From: Anaerostipes hadrus ATCC 29173 = JCM 17467
GTDB lineage: Bacteria > Bacillota > Clostridia > Lachnospirales > Lachnospiraceae
Direction of reading: 5' to 3'
Length of the DNA stretch: 64,000 nt
Assembly: GCF_030296915.1 (NCBI RefSeq)
Contig: NZ_AP028031.1
Span: 201,001 to 265,000 of the forward strand
Positions 35,831-43,209 of the stretch are shown here, piece by piece. A program made the translations under genes and the position numbers. Under the pieces are notes generated by a model. That model had not been told where the DNA came from and made no database searches. It saw only the letters and a program-made list of their open reading frames with translations. Every line of letters begins with the position of its first letter. The first letter of the stretch is position 1.

Positions 35831-37390
35831 ATGGATTTTGATAAGAAAGAATTTTATGGGATCGTGGCGAAAGCGAAGAAACAGATGCAGATCACGATCG
35901 ATCAGGACTGCAATGTTGCAGATACAAAACCAGATGTAGAAAAGATGATCCAGACCAGAGGAATCGTAAAGATACAGGAAACGGAAATGATGGTTGACCG
36001 GGTAAGGATCAAGGGGGAATTTGTATTTCAGGGGCTATATGGTACAAATGATACGTCAGCATACCTTGAATCGCTAGAATATTCACTTCCGTTTGAGGAA
36101 TATGTACATATAGAAGGAGTGCTCCCATCGGATTATGTAAAAGTAAAATATACGATCGATGACATCAATACGATTTTGATCAATTCAAGGAAAATAAGCA
36201 TTCGTGTATTATTGACGTTTTCCTTTCAGATCACGGAAGAAATGAAAGAAAAAGGGATCATTGAAATTCATGAAGAAAATGTATCCGTGTTAAAGAAAGA
36301 TGTACAGATCACAGATCTGATCGTAAATAAAAAGGATATCGCGAGATTAAAAGAAGAATTGGTACTTCCTGCAAATAAGGCGAACATTTATCAGATTTTA
36401 TGGACACAGGTAGATATGGAAAATCTGCAGGCAAAAATTGGAGAGCACATGATCGAGATTCAGGGTGCAATGCATATATTTGTATTATATCTTGGAGAAG
36501 ATGCCCAGATGCCGGTACAGTATGCGAGATGGGAGATTCCGGTAGATACGCAGCTGGAATGTTATGAATGTATGCCAGGAATGATCGGACGGATCGGGAT
36601 GACACTCGGAGGACAGCAGTTGGAGATAAGACCTGATGAGGATGGAGAAGAAAGAATTATTTCTTTGGATGTTACGATCGACTGTGATATTAAAATTTAT
36701 GAAGATCATAAGATTTCATATATTGATGACGGATATAGTATGGAAGAAACGCTAATTCCAGAATATCATATGTTCGATTTTGAGACACTGGTAGGAAAGA
36801 ACCAAGCGGTGATGAAAGCAGACAAACGCTTTCGGCTGGAACAAGAGTCAGGAAAGCTGTTGCAAGTGTTATCCGTTAAAGGAAGTGCAACCGTAGACGA
36901 TGTGGAAATGACAGCACAAGGATTATCTGTAGAAGGTGTGTGGATGGCAGATGTCTTGTATCTGTCCACAGAAGATATGACACCAGTGATGAGCAGTTCT
37001 TATATGGAGCCGTTTACATTTTTTGTTGAGACGAAGAATCTGACTGGAAATGAGGACTATCAACTGGATGTGCGGGTAGATCAGATGACAGCGATTCCAA
37101 CAGAAGGAGAAGAGATAGAGATCAGAGCTTCTGTTTTATTTGATTTTATCGCTTTTCACAGAGTCAGACAGCGGATTATGACGGATATGAAGCAAGGACC
37201 GCTAGACTACGACAAAATACGTGAGATCCCAGGGATCGTTGGGTATATCGTCAAAGAAGGAGACACTCTATGGTCTATTGCCAAGGCGTATTTTACAACG
37301 GTTGAGAGCATTCGGGAGCAAAATGAGGACATTTCCGATATCAAACCAGGAGATAAGCTTTTAATCGTAAAAGAAATGAAAATATTTTAG
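35831..37390 (+). CDS. sipL: SipL-like spore protein (SPOCS/DUF3794 with LysM)
   Basis: A 519-aa protein with repeated SPOCS (DUF3794) domains followed by a LysM domain at the C-terminus (IVKEGDTLWSIAKAYFTTVE, then NEDISDIKPGDKLLIV). This layout matches SipL of Clostridioides, which binds the SpoIVA coat basement layer through its LysM. ATG at 35831, with GGGAGGAA upstream. No transmembrane segment or signal peptide is seen, consistent with a mother-cell coat role. SipL is the best guess; other LysM/SPOCS coat proteins are alternatives. Confidence 0.8.
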   Translation: MDFDKKEFYGIVAKAKKQMQITIDQDCNVADTKPDVEKMIQTRGIVKIQETEMMVDRVRIKGEFVFQGLYGTNDTSAYLESLEYSLPFEEYVHIEGVLPSDYVKVKYTIDDINTILINSRKISIRVLLTFSFQITEEMKEKGIIEIHEENVSVLKKDVQITDLIVNKKDIARLKEELVLPANKANIYQILWTQVDMENLQAKIGEHMIEIQGAMHIFVLYLGEDAQMPVQYARWEIPVDTQLECYECMPGMIGRIGMTLGGQQLEIRPDEDGEERIISLDVTIDCDIKIYEDHKISYIDDGYSMEETLIPEYHMFDFETLVGKNQAVMKADKRFRLEQESGKLLQVLSVKGSATVDDVEMTAQGLSVEGVWMADVLYLSTEDMTPVMSSSYMEPFTFFVETKNLTGNEDYQLDVRVDQMTAIPTEGEEIEIRASVLFDFIAFHRVRQRIMTDMKQGPLDYDKIREIPGIVGYIVKEGDTLWSIAKAYFTTVESIREQNEDISDIKPGDKLLIVKEMKIF

Positions 37391-37400
37391 CAAATAAGGA

Positions 37401-37429
37401 TTGCATTTTTTTCAGAACAATACTATAAT
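37401..37429 (+). promoter_or_regulatory. Promoter of ispE
   Basis: TTGCAT (37401-37406), a 17-nt spacer, TATAAT (37424-37429). Confidence 0.65.
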
Positions 37430-37485
37430 ATTCTGTATACAAGGTGTGAGATAGAAACTATTTCACATAAGATAAAGGAGTGCAT

Positions 37486-38352
37486 ATGGATCATAGTATT
37501 GTTCTAAAATCATATGGAAAAATCAACCTTGGTCTGGATGTTTTAAGAAGACGCGAAGATGGATACCATGAAGTGCGTATGATCATGCAGACGGTTGGAC
37601 TTTATGATGTGCTTACAATGAAGAAAAGGAAAGATGACAAGATTGAGATGACCTGTAATCTTTCGTTTCTTCCAACCGATGAACGTAATCTCGTTTATAA
37701 GGCTGTAAAACTCATAAAGGATAAGTATCATATTAAAGATGGAGTTGAGATCAATCTCAGCAAACGGATTCCGGTAGCAGCAGGTATGGCTGGCGGAAGT
37801 TCTAATTGCGCAGCAGCATTAAAAGGAATGAATCAGCTGTTTGATCTAGGATTATCGATCGATGAATTATGTGAGATAGGAGTAACGCTTGGAGCAGATG
37901 TTCCATACTGTATCTGGGGTGGTACAGCACTATCAGAAGGAATCGGAGAGAAACTTTCAAGGGTTGATGCGATGCCAGATTGCTATATTCTGATCGCAAA
38001 ACCAGGGATCAGTGTATCAACAGCATTTGTATATAAGAATCTTGATCTTCCAGCACTTTCGAAGCATCCGGATATCGATGGAATGTTGGAGTGTCTGAAA
38101 GAGAAAGATCTTTCAGGAATCTGTGATCGTCTGGAGAATGTACTGGAGACAGTCACGATCAAGGAATATCCGATCATTGAGAAAGTTAAGAAACATCTGA
38201 TGGATCAGGGAGCAAAGGGAGCTTTAATGAGTGGAAGTGGACCAACGATCTTCGCGATCTTTGAGGATAAGAAAACAGCGGACGATGCAATGGAATCATT
38301 ACGAAGTATTGAGGACATCAAACAGGCATACGTAGTAAGACCGATACAATAA
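37486..38352 (+). CDS. ispE: 4-diphosphocytidyl-2-C-methyl-D-erythritol kinase
   Basis: GHMP kinase of the non-mevalonate isoprenoid pathway. The 288-aa protein has the N-terminal YGKINLGLDVLRRREDGYHEV, the ATP loop IPVAAGMAGGSSNCAAAL (about 90-107), GADVPYCIWGGTA and the C-terminal GALMSGSGPTIFAIF. ATG at 37486, with AAAGGAG 6 nt upstream. About 60 nt before the GntR regulator, which may be co-transcribed. Confidence 0.96.
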   Translation: MDHSIVLKSYGKINLGLDVLRRREDGYHEVRMIMQTVGLYDVLTMKKRKDDKIEMTCNLSFLPTDERNLVYKAVKLIKDKYHIKDGVEINLSKRIPVAAGMAGGSSNCAAALKGMNQLFDLGLSIDELCEIGVTLGADVPYCIWGGTALSEGIGEKLSRVDAMPDCYILIAKPGISVSTAFVYKNLDLPALSKHPDIDGMLECLKEKDLSGICDRLENVLETVTIKEYPIIEKVKKHLMDQGAKGALMSGSGPTIFAIFEDKKTADDAMESLRSIEDIKQAYVVRPIQ

Positions 38353-38417
38353 TGTATTTTCACAAATAAGAAAGCAGTATGGAAGATACATTGGAGAAAG
38401 CAGGAGGAGAAGAAACT

Positions 38418-39092
38418 ATGAGCGATAAATTAAAGGTAAACATGAATGAATATCTGCCATTGAGAGATGTGGTATTTAATACATTAAGACAGGCGATCAT
38501 CACAGGAGAATTTGCACCAGGAGAACGTCTGATGGAGATCGCACTTGCGAATCGATTAGGAGTCAGCAGAACACCTGTCCGAGAAGCAATCCGTAAACTG
38601 GAACTGGAAGGACTTGTAGTCATGATCCCAAGAAAGGGAGCAGAAGTTGCAAGGATCACAGAAAAAGATTTAAGAGATGTCTTAGAAGTACGTTGTTCCT
38701 TAGAAGAATTAGCAGCAGAACTTGCAGCGGAACGTATGGATGAAGAAGGACAGGAGAAGTTAGATCAGGCATTAGTAGAATTCGAATCAGCAATCGAATC
38801 TGGAGATAATGCAGCCATCGCAGACAGCGATATGGAATTCCATGACATCATCTTCGATGCAACAGGGAATCCACGACTGATTCAGATCATTGGAAATTTA
38901 AGAGAACAGTTCTACCGTTATCGTCTGGAATATGTAAAGGATACAGATTACCATATTGTATTGTTGAATGAGCATAAAGAGCTTGTGAATGCGATCAGAG
39001 CAGGTAAGAAAGAAGAAGCACGCAAGATCATGAAGAAACATATTACAAATCAGGAAATGACAGTGATCCGTAATATTAAGGAAGAATATTAA
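38418..39092 (+). CDS. GntR-family regulator (FCD/FadR type)
   Basis: A 224-aa transcription factor. The winged helix is at residues 10-75 (DVVFNTLRQAIITGEFAPGE, then LANRLGVSRTPVREAIRKLE). An all-helical FCD ligand-binding domain follows, with LEVRCSLEELAAELAAE and DMEFHDIIFDATGNPRLIQI. The FCD metal-site Asp and His residues appear present. AGGAGGAGAAGAAACT precedes the ATG at 38418. Targets unknown; co-transcription with ispE is possible. A repeat lead-in starts just after its stop. Confidence 0.87.
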   Translation: MSDKLKVNMNEYLPLRDVVFNTLRQAIITGEFAPGERLMEIALANRLGVSRTPVREAIRKLELEGLVVMIPRKGAEVARITEKDLRDVLEVRCSLEELAAELAAERMDEEGQEKLDQALVEFESAIESGDNAAIADSDMEFHDIIFDATGNPRLIQIIGNLREQFYRYRLEYVKDTDYHIVLLNEHKELVNAIRAGKKEEARKIMKKHITNQEMTVIRNIKEEY

Positions 39093-39136
39093 ATTTTAAT
39101 TTTTGTAGTTGGCCAACTGTAGATTTTGAGTATATG
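39093..39136 (+). repeat. Repeat lead-in TTGGCCAACTGTAG (copy 2)
   Basis: ATTTTAATTTTTGTAGTTGG continues with CCAACTGTAGATTTTGAG, matching the lead-ins after the stops at 18698 and 60088. Confidence 0.75.
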
Positions 39137-39208
39137 ATAAAAAATAAATAAACGATCGGAAGAGCAGCTAGAGAATTTTGCTCTTCCGATCGTTTATTTA
39201 TTTTTTAT
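39137..39208. repeat. Core-less type B palindrome
   Basis: The arms ATAAAAAATAAATAAACG through GGAAGAGCA are perfect, with only GCTAGAGAATTT between them. Compared with 18729-18957 and 60119-60348 the inner palindrome is absent, leaving a 72-bp hairpin. Confidence 0.85.
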
Positions 39209-39284
39209 GTAGTGGTAGATAGATTTTTATACTTTTGACACTTACATCATATAATAAACTACAAGGAACAAAAAAGGGGAAAAT

Positions 39285-39767
39285 ATGAATATAAGAACCG
39301 CAACAATCAAAGATCTAGAAGCAGTAACATCTGTAGAGGCAGAATGCTTTCCACCAGCAGAAGCAGCAACAAGAGCAGAATTAGCAGAACGATTAAAATA
39401 CTATGCTGATCATTTCTGGCTGATGTTTGATGGAGATAAATTAATTGCGTTTGTAGATGGATTTGTAACAGATGAAGAAGATCTGACAGATGAGATGTAT
39501 GCAAAAGCTCAGTTGCACAATGAAAGTGGAGCGTGGCAGATGATCTTTGGGGTGAATACGATACCTGCATACAGAAAACATGGGTATGCAGGAGAGTTGA
39601 TCAAATGTGCGATCGAAGATGCAAGAAAGCAGGAAAGAAAAGGATTAGTGCTTACTTGTAAGGATCATTTGGTGCATTATTATGCGAAATTTGGATTTGA
39701 GAATGAGGGAGTATCTGAGTCTGAGCATGGAGGAGTGAAGTGGAATCAGATGAGGCTTAAATTTTGA
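39285..39767 (+). CDS. GNAT-family N-acetyltransferase
   Basis: A 160-aa acetyl-CoA-dependent acetyltransferase. The GNAT fold is visible from IRTATIKDLEAVTSVEAECF to the acetyl-CoA loop VNTIPAYRKHGYAGELIKCAIEDARKQ (about 92-118) and the C-terminal YYAKFGFENEGVSESEHGG. It resembles arylalkylamine-acetyltransferase-like GNATs; the acceptor is unknown. AAAAAAGGGGAAAAT precedes the ATG. Confidence 0.88.
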   Translation: MNIRTATIKDLEAVTSVEAECFPPAEAATRAELAERLKYYADHFWLMFDGDKLIAFVDGFVTDEEDLTDEMYAKAQLHNESGAWQMIFGVNTIPAYRKHGYAGELIKCAIEDARKQERKGLVLTCKDHLVHYYAKFGFENEGVSESEHGGVKWNQMRLKF

Positions 39768-39792
39768 TCATAATGCTGCAAGATTTGGGATG

Positions 39793-39849
39793 TTGACACA
39801 AACAGTAAAGAACAGTAAAATAGTATAAAAACAGTAAAGAACAGTAAAA
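39793..39849 (+). promoter_or_regulatory. Promoter overlapped by a 20-bp direct repeat
   Basis: TTGACA (39793-39798), a 17-nt spacer, TAAAAT (39816-39821). The sequence AACAGTAAAGAACAGTAAAA occurs at 39801-39820, across the spacer and -10, and again exactly at 39830-39849. Each unit itself holds two ACAGTAAA motifs, giving four in all. This looks like an operator for a regulator of the downstream ATPase gene. Confidence 0.6.
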
Positions 39850-39869
39850 GAGATAAGAGGTGATAAGAA

Positions 39870-40901
39870 ATGCAAAATCCTTTTACACTTACATTTGGAA
39901 AAAGTCCGTTAGAACCAGTGGAACGTCCAGTACAGACGAAAGAGATCATTGATACATTTACAGCAGAACAGATCAATCAGCAGATGTTTATTATTACAGG
40001 AGTGCGTGGGTCAGGAAAGACTGTAATGATGACTGAGATTTCACAGAAATTGAGAGAAAATGATCAATGGATCGTAATAGAATTGAATCCAGCAACAGAT
40101 TTATTGAAAGGACTTTTATCAAAGTTAAATAGCAACAAGGTATGTGCTGGAATCATTAAATCTGCCAAAATTGATCTGTCATTTTTCGGTTTTGGAGTAG
40201 CAATTGAAGGAATGTCACCAATTACAGATGAAGAGACAGCGATCATAGCAATTCTGGAAAAGATGAAAAAGAATGGGAAGAGGCTCTTGATCACAATTGA
40301 TGAAGTTACGAATAATGAATTTATGCAGGTTTTTGCTGGATCTTTTCAGATTTTTGTAAGGCAGGATCTACCAGTATTTTTATTAGCAACGGGTTTATAT
40401 GAGAACATCGATGAGTTACAGAATGAAAAGAATCTTACATTCTTATATAGAGCACCAAAGATACAATTAAAACCGTTAAATAATCGGGCAATCATGAATA
40501 AATATAAAACAATTTTTAAAATTGAATCAGAACAAGCTGCGAAGATGGCAGAACTTACAAAAGGTTATCCATTTGCATTTCAGGTTCTTGGATATTTAAC
40601 ATGGAATCATGAGGGTGATTACGAAGCAGTCATTGATGAATATGAACAGTATTTGAGTGAATTTGTTTATGATAAGATTTGGTCAGAATTATCACAGAAA
40701 GATAGGATAGTAGCAAGAGGAATTGCAGAGTTTGATGGTGGGAAGATCAAAGATATCCGGGAACGTTTAGGAATGGAGACGAATGAATTTAATCCATATC
40801 GAAAACGTTTGATAAAAAAGGGAATCTTGTCAGGTGAAATGAGAGGATATGTATACTTTACATTACCATTATTTGATGAGTATGTGATTGATAATTCATA
40901 G
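39870..40901 (+). CDS. STAND/archaeal-type AAA ATPase with C-terminal winged helix
   Basis: A 343-aa P-loop ATPase: Walker A ITGVRGSGKT (about 42-51), Walker B RLLITIDEV (about 137), sensor region VFLLATGLYE (about 166). C-terminal helices and a winged-helix-like end follow (LSQKDRIVARGIAEFDGGKI and NPYRKRLIKKGILSGEMRGY). This resembles the archaeal-ATPase (PF01637-like) branch of STAND proteins. Members are linked to signalling, plasmids and sometimes defence. No partner gene is adjacent: GNAT upstream, palindrome and IS downstream. RBS AAGAGGTGATAAG. Operator repeats lie upstream. Function unknown. Confidence 0.75.
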   Translation: MQNPFTLTFGKSPLEPVERPVQTKEIIDTFTAEQINQQMFIITGVRGSGKTVMMTEISQKLRENDQWIVIELNPATDLLKGLLSKLNSNKVCAGIIKSAKIDLSFFGFGVAIEGMSPITDEETAIIAILEKMKKNGKRLLITIDEVTNNEFMQVFAGSFQIFVRQDLPVFLLATGLYENIDELQNEKNLTFLYRAPKIQLKPLNNRAIMNKYKTIFKIESEQAAKMAELTKGYPFAFQVLGYLTWNHEGDYEAVIDEYEQYLSEFVYDKIWSELSQKDRIVARGIAEFDGGKIKDIRERLGMETNEFNPYRKRLIKKGILSGEMRGYVYFTLPLFDEYVIDNS

Positions 40902-41005
40902 AAATTAATTCAAGGTCAGATCTACGAAGTAGTTGATAAATACAAAAATTATTAACCAATATCATATAACATACACACTGTGTAGTGATTTGAATAGTGT
41001 TTTGT
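40902..41005. repeat. Composite-repeat linker ahead of the IS-interrupted palindrome
   Basis: Holds CCAATATCATATAACATACA (40956), then CACTGTGTAGTGATTTGAAT, the same linker as at 11074 and 19146. No gene. Confidence 0.75.
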
Positions 41006-41180
41006 TGTATGAGTCAGAAAGAAGATAAGAAGAACTATTTCTAAGAAAAAAGGATGACAACATGAGCACTTTTTGAATGCGTTTTTTACAAATTCGCAGC
41101 GCCCTGTGGTTGAATGTCTGACCGTAGCTGCGGACATTTTGGTTCGCAGCGAGGGAGACAATATGTAATGACCCCCAAGT

Positions 41181-41209
41181 TTGTAGGATCGTGGATTTAC
41201 CTGTATACT
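41181..41209 (+). promoter_or_regulatory. Promoter in the IS left end
   Basis: TTGTAG (41181-41186), a 17-nt spacer, TATACT (41204-41209), about 60 nt before the transposase start. Confidence 0.55.
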
Positions 41210-41268
41210 ATGAATTGGAAACTAACAATGGTAACAGGGATTACCGCATACAAATTGGAGGTCATTAT

Positions 41269-42387
41269 ATGAATTATAACACAGTTTACGTAGGAATGGA
41301 CGTTCATAAGGAAAGTTTTACTCTTTGTTCTTGCAAATATGAAGATGAAAAGGCATCTCATTACCAGAGAACACCAGCCAGTTACAAGAATGTATTAAGA
41401 TATCTTGCATTTCTTCGCACTATATATGGAGAGGATACAAGATTTGTGTGTGGCTACGAAGCAGGATGCCTTGGGTATTCTTTGTATCATCAATTGGAAA
41501 ATTTTAATGTGGAATGTGTGATCCTTGCACCAACTACAATGCTCGAACAACGAAGCAAAAGACGGATCAAAACAGACAAAAGAGATGCGGAGATCATTGC
41601 CAGATCCTTGGCACAGCACAATTACAGTCCGGTACATATTCCAACGGAAACAGATAATCAGACAAAAGAATTCATCCGTATGCGTGATGATCATAAAGCG
41701 GAATTGAAAAAGATCAAACAACAGATCCTTTCTTTCTGTTTACGTCAGGGTTATCAGTATGATGGAAGTGGTAACTGGACAGCAAAACATGTGAAATGGC
41801 TGAGATCATTAAAACCAGCAGGGCTTTACAAAGAGATCCTGGATGAATATCTGCTGACTTATACAATTCTGACAGATAAACTGAACCGTCTGGATCAGAG
41901 GATTGAAGAACTAGCATCCAAAGAAGAGTATAAAGAATCTGTCAGTAAGTTAACCTGTTTTCTAGGAATCAAGACACATACTGCGTTATCTGTAATTGTT
42001 GAAGTTGGAGACTTTCAGCGTTTTGTATCTGCACGAAAGTTTGCAGGGTATCTTGGATTGGTACCTGGACAGCATTCCAGTGGCGATGACAGAAACGGAC
42101 TTGGCATTACAAAAGCAGGGAACACCCATGTACGCAGACTGTTGGTAGAATCCGCACAAAGTTATACCCGTGGAAAGATCGGATATAAATCAAGAGTCTT
42201 AAGATCACGACAGGCGGGAAATTCACCGCAGGTAATCAATTATGCAGACAGGGCAAATGAGCGTCTGAGACGGCGCTATTATAAGATGGTTCTGAAAGAT
42301 GGCAAGAAATATAATATTGCAAAAACAGCAATTGCGAGAGAGCTTGCTTGTTTCATATGGGGAATGATGACAGATAATATTTACTAA
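41269..42387 (+). CDS. IS110 family transposase (DEDD recombinase)
   Basis: A 372-aa DEDD recombinase. ATG at 41269 follows TTGGAGGTC; a longer frame from 41191 lies over the promoter and is rejected. The RuvC-like N-terminal domain carries GMDVHKES (Asp about 10), CGYEAGCLG (Glu about 65) and KTDKRDAEIIA (two Asp, about 103 and 106). A coiled middle follows (KAELKKIKQQILSF, then the region around LDQRIEELASKEE). The C-terminal transposase_20 domain has FLGIKTHTALSVI and GLVPGQHSSGDDRNGLGITK with the catalytic Ser. Family knowledge: it works with a bridge RNA from the same element to join donor and target. The gene appears intact. Confidence 0.95.
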   Translation: MNYNTVYVGMDVHKESFTLCSCKYEDEKASHYQRTPASYKNVLRYLAFLRTIYGEDTRFVCGYEAGCLGYSLYHQLENFNVECVILAPTTMLEQRSKRRIKTDKRDAEIIARSLAQHNYSPVHIPTETDNQTKEFIRMRDDHKAELKKIKQQILSFCLRQGYQYDGSGNWTAKHVKWLRSLKPAGLYKEILDEYLLTYTILTDKLNRLDQRIEELASKEEYKESVSKLTCFLGIKTHTALSVIVEVGDFQRFVSARKFAGYLGLVPGQHSSGDDRNGLGITKAGNTHVRRLLVESAQSYTRGKIGYKSRVLRSRQAGNSPQVINYADRANERLRRRYYKMVLKDGKKYNIAKTAIARELACFIWGMMTDNIY

Positions 42388-42398
42388 TATAAATATAA

Positions 42399-42470
42399 CA
42401 CATCGATCACCATATCAAGACCAAGCCGCCAAAGGCGGTACTGTGTAGTCTTGACATACTGATCGATGTG
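42399..42470 (+). other. Large structured hairpin after the transposase
   Basis: CACATCGATCA (42399-42409) pairs with TGATCGATGTG (42460-42470). Nested inside are ATCAAGAC/GTCTTGA and CCGCC-AAA-GGCGG. A second hairpin follows at 42489-42521 (ATGATGTA...TACATCAT). These lie between the transposase stop and the duplicated unit and may end or shape the transcript that carries the bridge RNA. Confidence 0.6.
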
Positions 42471-42562
42471 CTATAAATGATAATCAAGATGATGTAAGCC
42501 GGTCTCTGCCGCATACATCATCCAGCCTGTAATTAAAGTTGCAACTGAAGGCATCCCGAAAG

Positions 42563-42817
42563 AGTTTCGAACATGTTTAGGTTTGAACTATCTACGAGGA
42601 AACTCTGTTGGCACAGTAATATCTGTGATCCACGTGAGGGAGACAGCTAGAGTTCGCGGCGGACCATTGACCTGTTGGTAACCAATCCACGTATATCAGA
42701 GTGGCCAATGCCGGGAACTGATACATCGGAACTCTTTCTGGATATCTTCAGAAACAATAAAATAAAAATTTGTTGTGATTTCTGTTAATTTACTATTGAC
42801 AAAGGTCATTACATATC
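42563..42817 (+). ncRNA. Presumed bridge RNA region of the IS, copy 1
   Basis: Position (right end of an IS1111-like element) and structure suggest the bridge RNA. Short matches are seen. GAGGGAGACA at 42636-42645 equals the left junction 41151-41160. ATATCAG at 42693-42699 equals the element's right terminus. CTGATACAT at 42718-42726 resembles its complement (CTGATATGT). TTTGAA at 42582-42587 is a weak match to the other half of the target. A small hairpin CACAG-TAATAT-CTGTG separates the two target-like parts. RNA boundaries are not known; the function is inferred. Confidence 0.55.
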
Positions 42818-43072
42818 AGTTTCGAACATGTTTAGGTTTGAACTATCTACGAGGAAACTCTGTTGGCACAGTAATATCTGTGATCCACGTGAGGGAGACA
42901 GCTAGAGTTCGCGGCGGACCATTGACCTGTTGGTAACCAATCCACGTATATCAGAGTGGCCAATGCCGGGAACTGATACATCGGAACTCTTTCTGGATAT
43001 CTTCAGAAACAATAAAATAAAAATTTGTTGTGATTTCTGTTAATTTACTATTGACAAAGGTCATTACATATC
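42818..43072 (+). repeat. Second tandem copy of the 255-bp right-end unit
   Basis: By eye this repeats 42563-42817 base for base, starting at AGTTTCGAACATGTTTAGG. Each copy ends with TTGACAAAGGTCATTACATA, so the element carries two right termini and two possible bridge RNA regions. The inner terminus is followed by AGTTTCG, the outer by AGTTTTC of the target. Confidence 0.93.
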
Positions 43073-43209
43073 AGTTTTCAAAGGAACAGGCGCGGATAGG
43101 CGATTTGTAAAAAACGCTTTCAAAAATGCGGAGTGTCATCCTTTTTTCTTAGAAATAGTTCTTCTTATCTTCTTTCTGACTCATACAGGACCAACACTAC
43201 CTACAGGAT

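Larger units (their letters stand above)
41158..43074 (+). mobile_element. IS110 family (IS1111-like) insertion sequence with duplicated right end
   Basis: Bounded by comparison with the empty site at 11126-11384: the left junction is GAGGGAG|ACAATATG and the right junction ATATCAG|TTTTCAAA. A 2-bp AG is shared by target and element, so no longer target duplication is formed, as expected for IS110. Subterminal inverted repeats ATATGTAATGACC (41161-41173) and GGTCATTACATAT (42804-42816 and again 43059-43071) are typical of the IS1111 group. The left non-coding end is about 110 nt and the right about 430 nt plus a second 255-nt copy. A long right end is where IS1111-type elements encode their bridge RNA. 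Insertion into palindromic repeats is a known habit of this group. Confidence 0.9.
41006..43187. repeat. Type A palindromic repeat split by the insertion sequence
   Basis: Left half 41006-41157 and right half 43075-43187. The outer arms TGTATGAGTCAGAAAGAAGA and its complement ending at 43187 pair across the insertion. Removing 41158-43074 restores GCAGCGAGGGAGTTTTCAAA, as in the intact copy at 11264-11283. Confidence 0.92.

Noticed and set aside
42563..43072. CRISPR array reading of the 255-bp direct repeats
   Set aside because: Only two long units with no spacers, located at an IS end; explained as duplicated right end.
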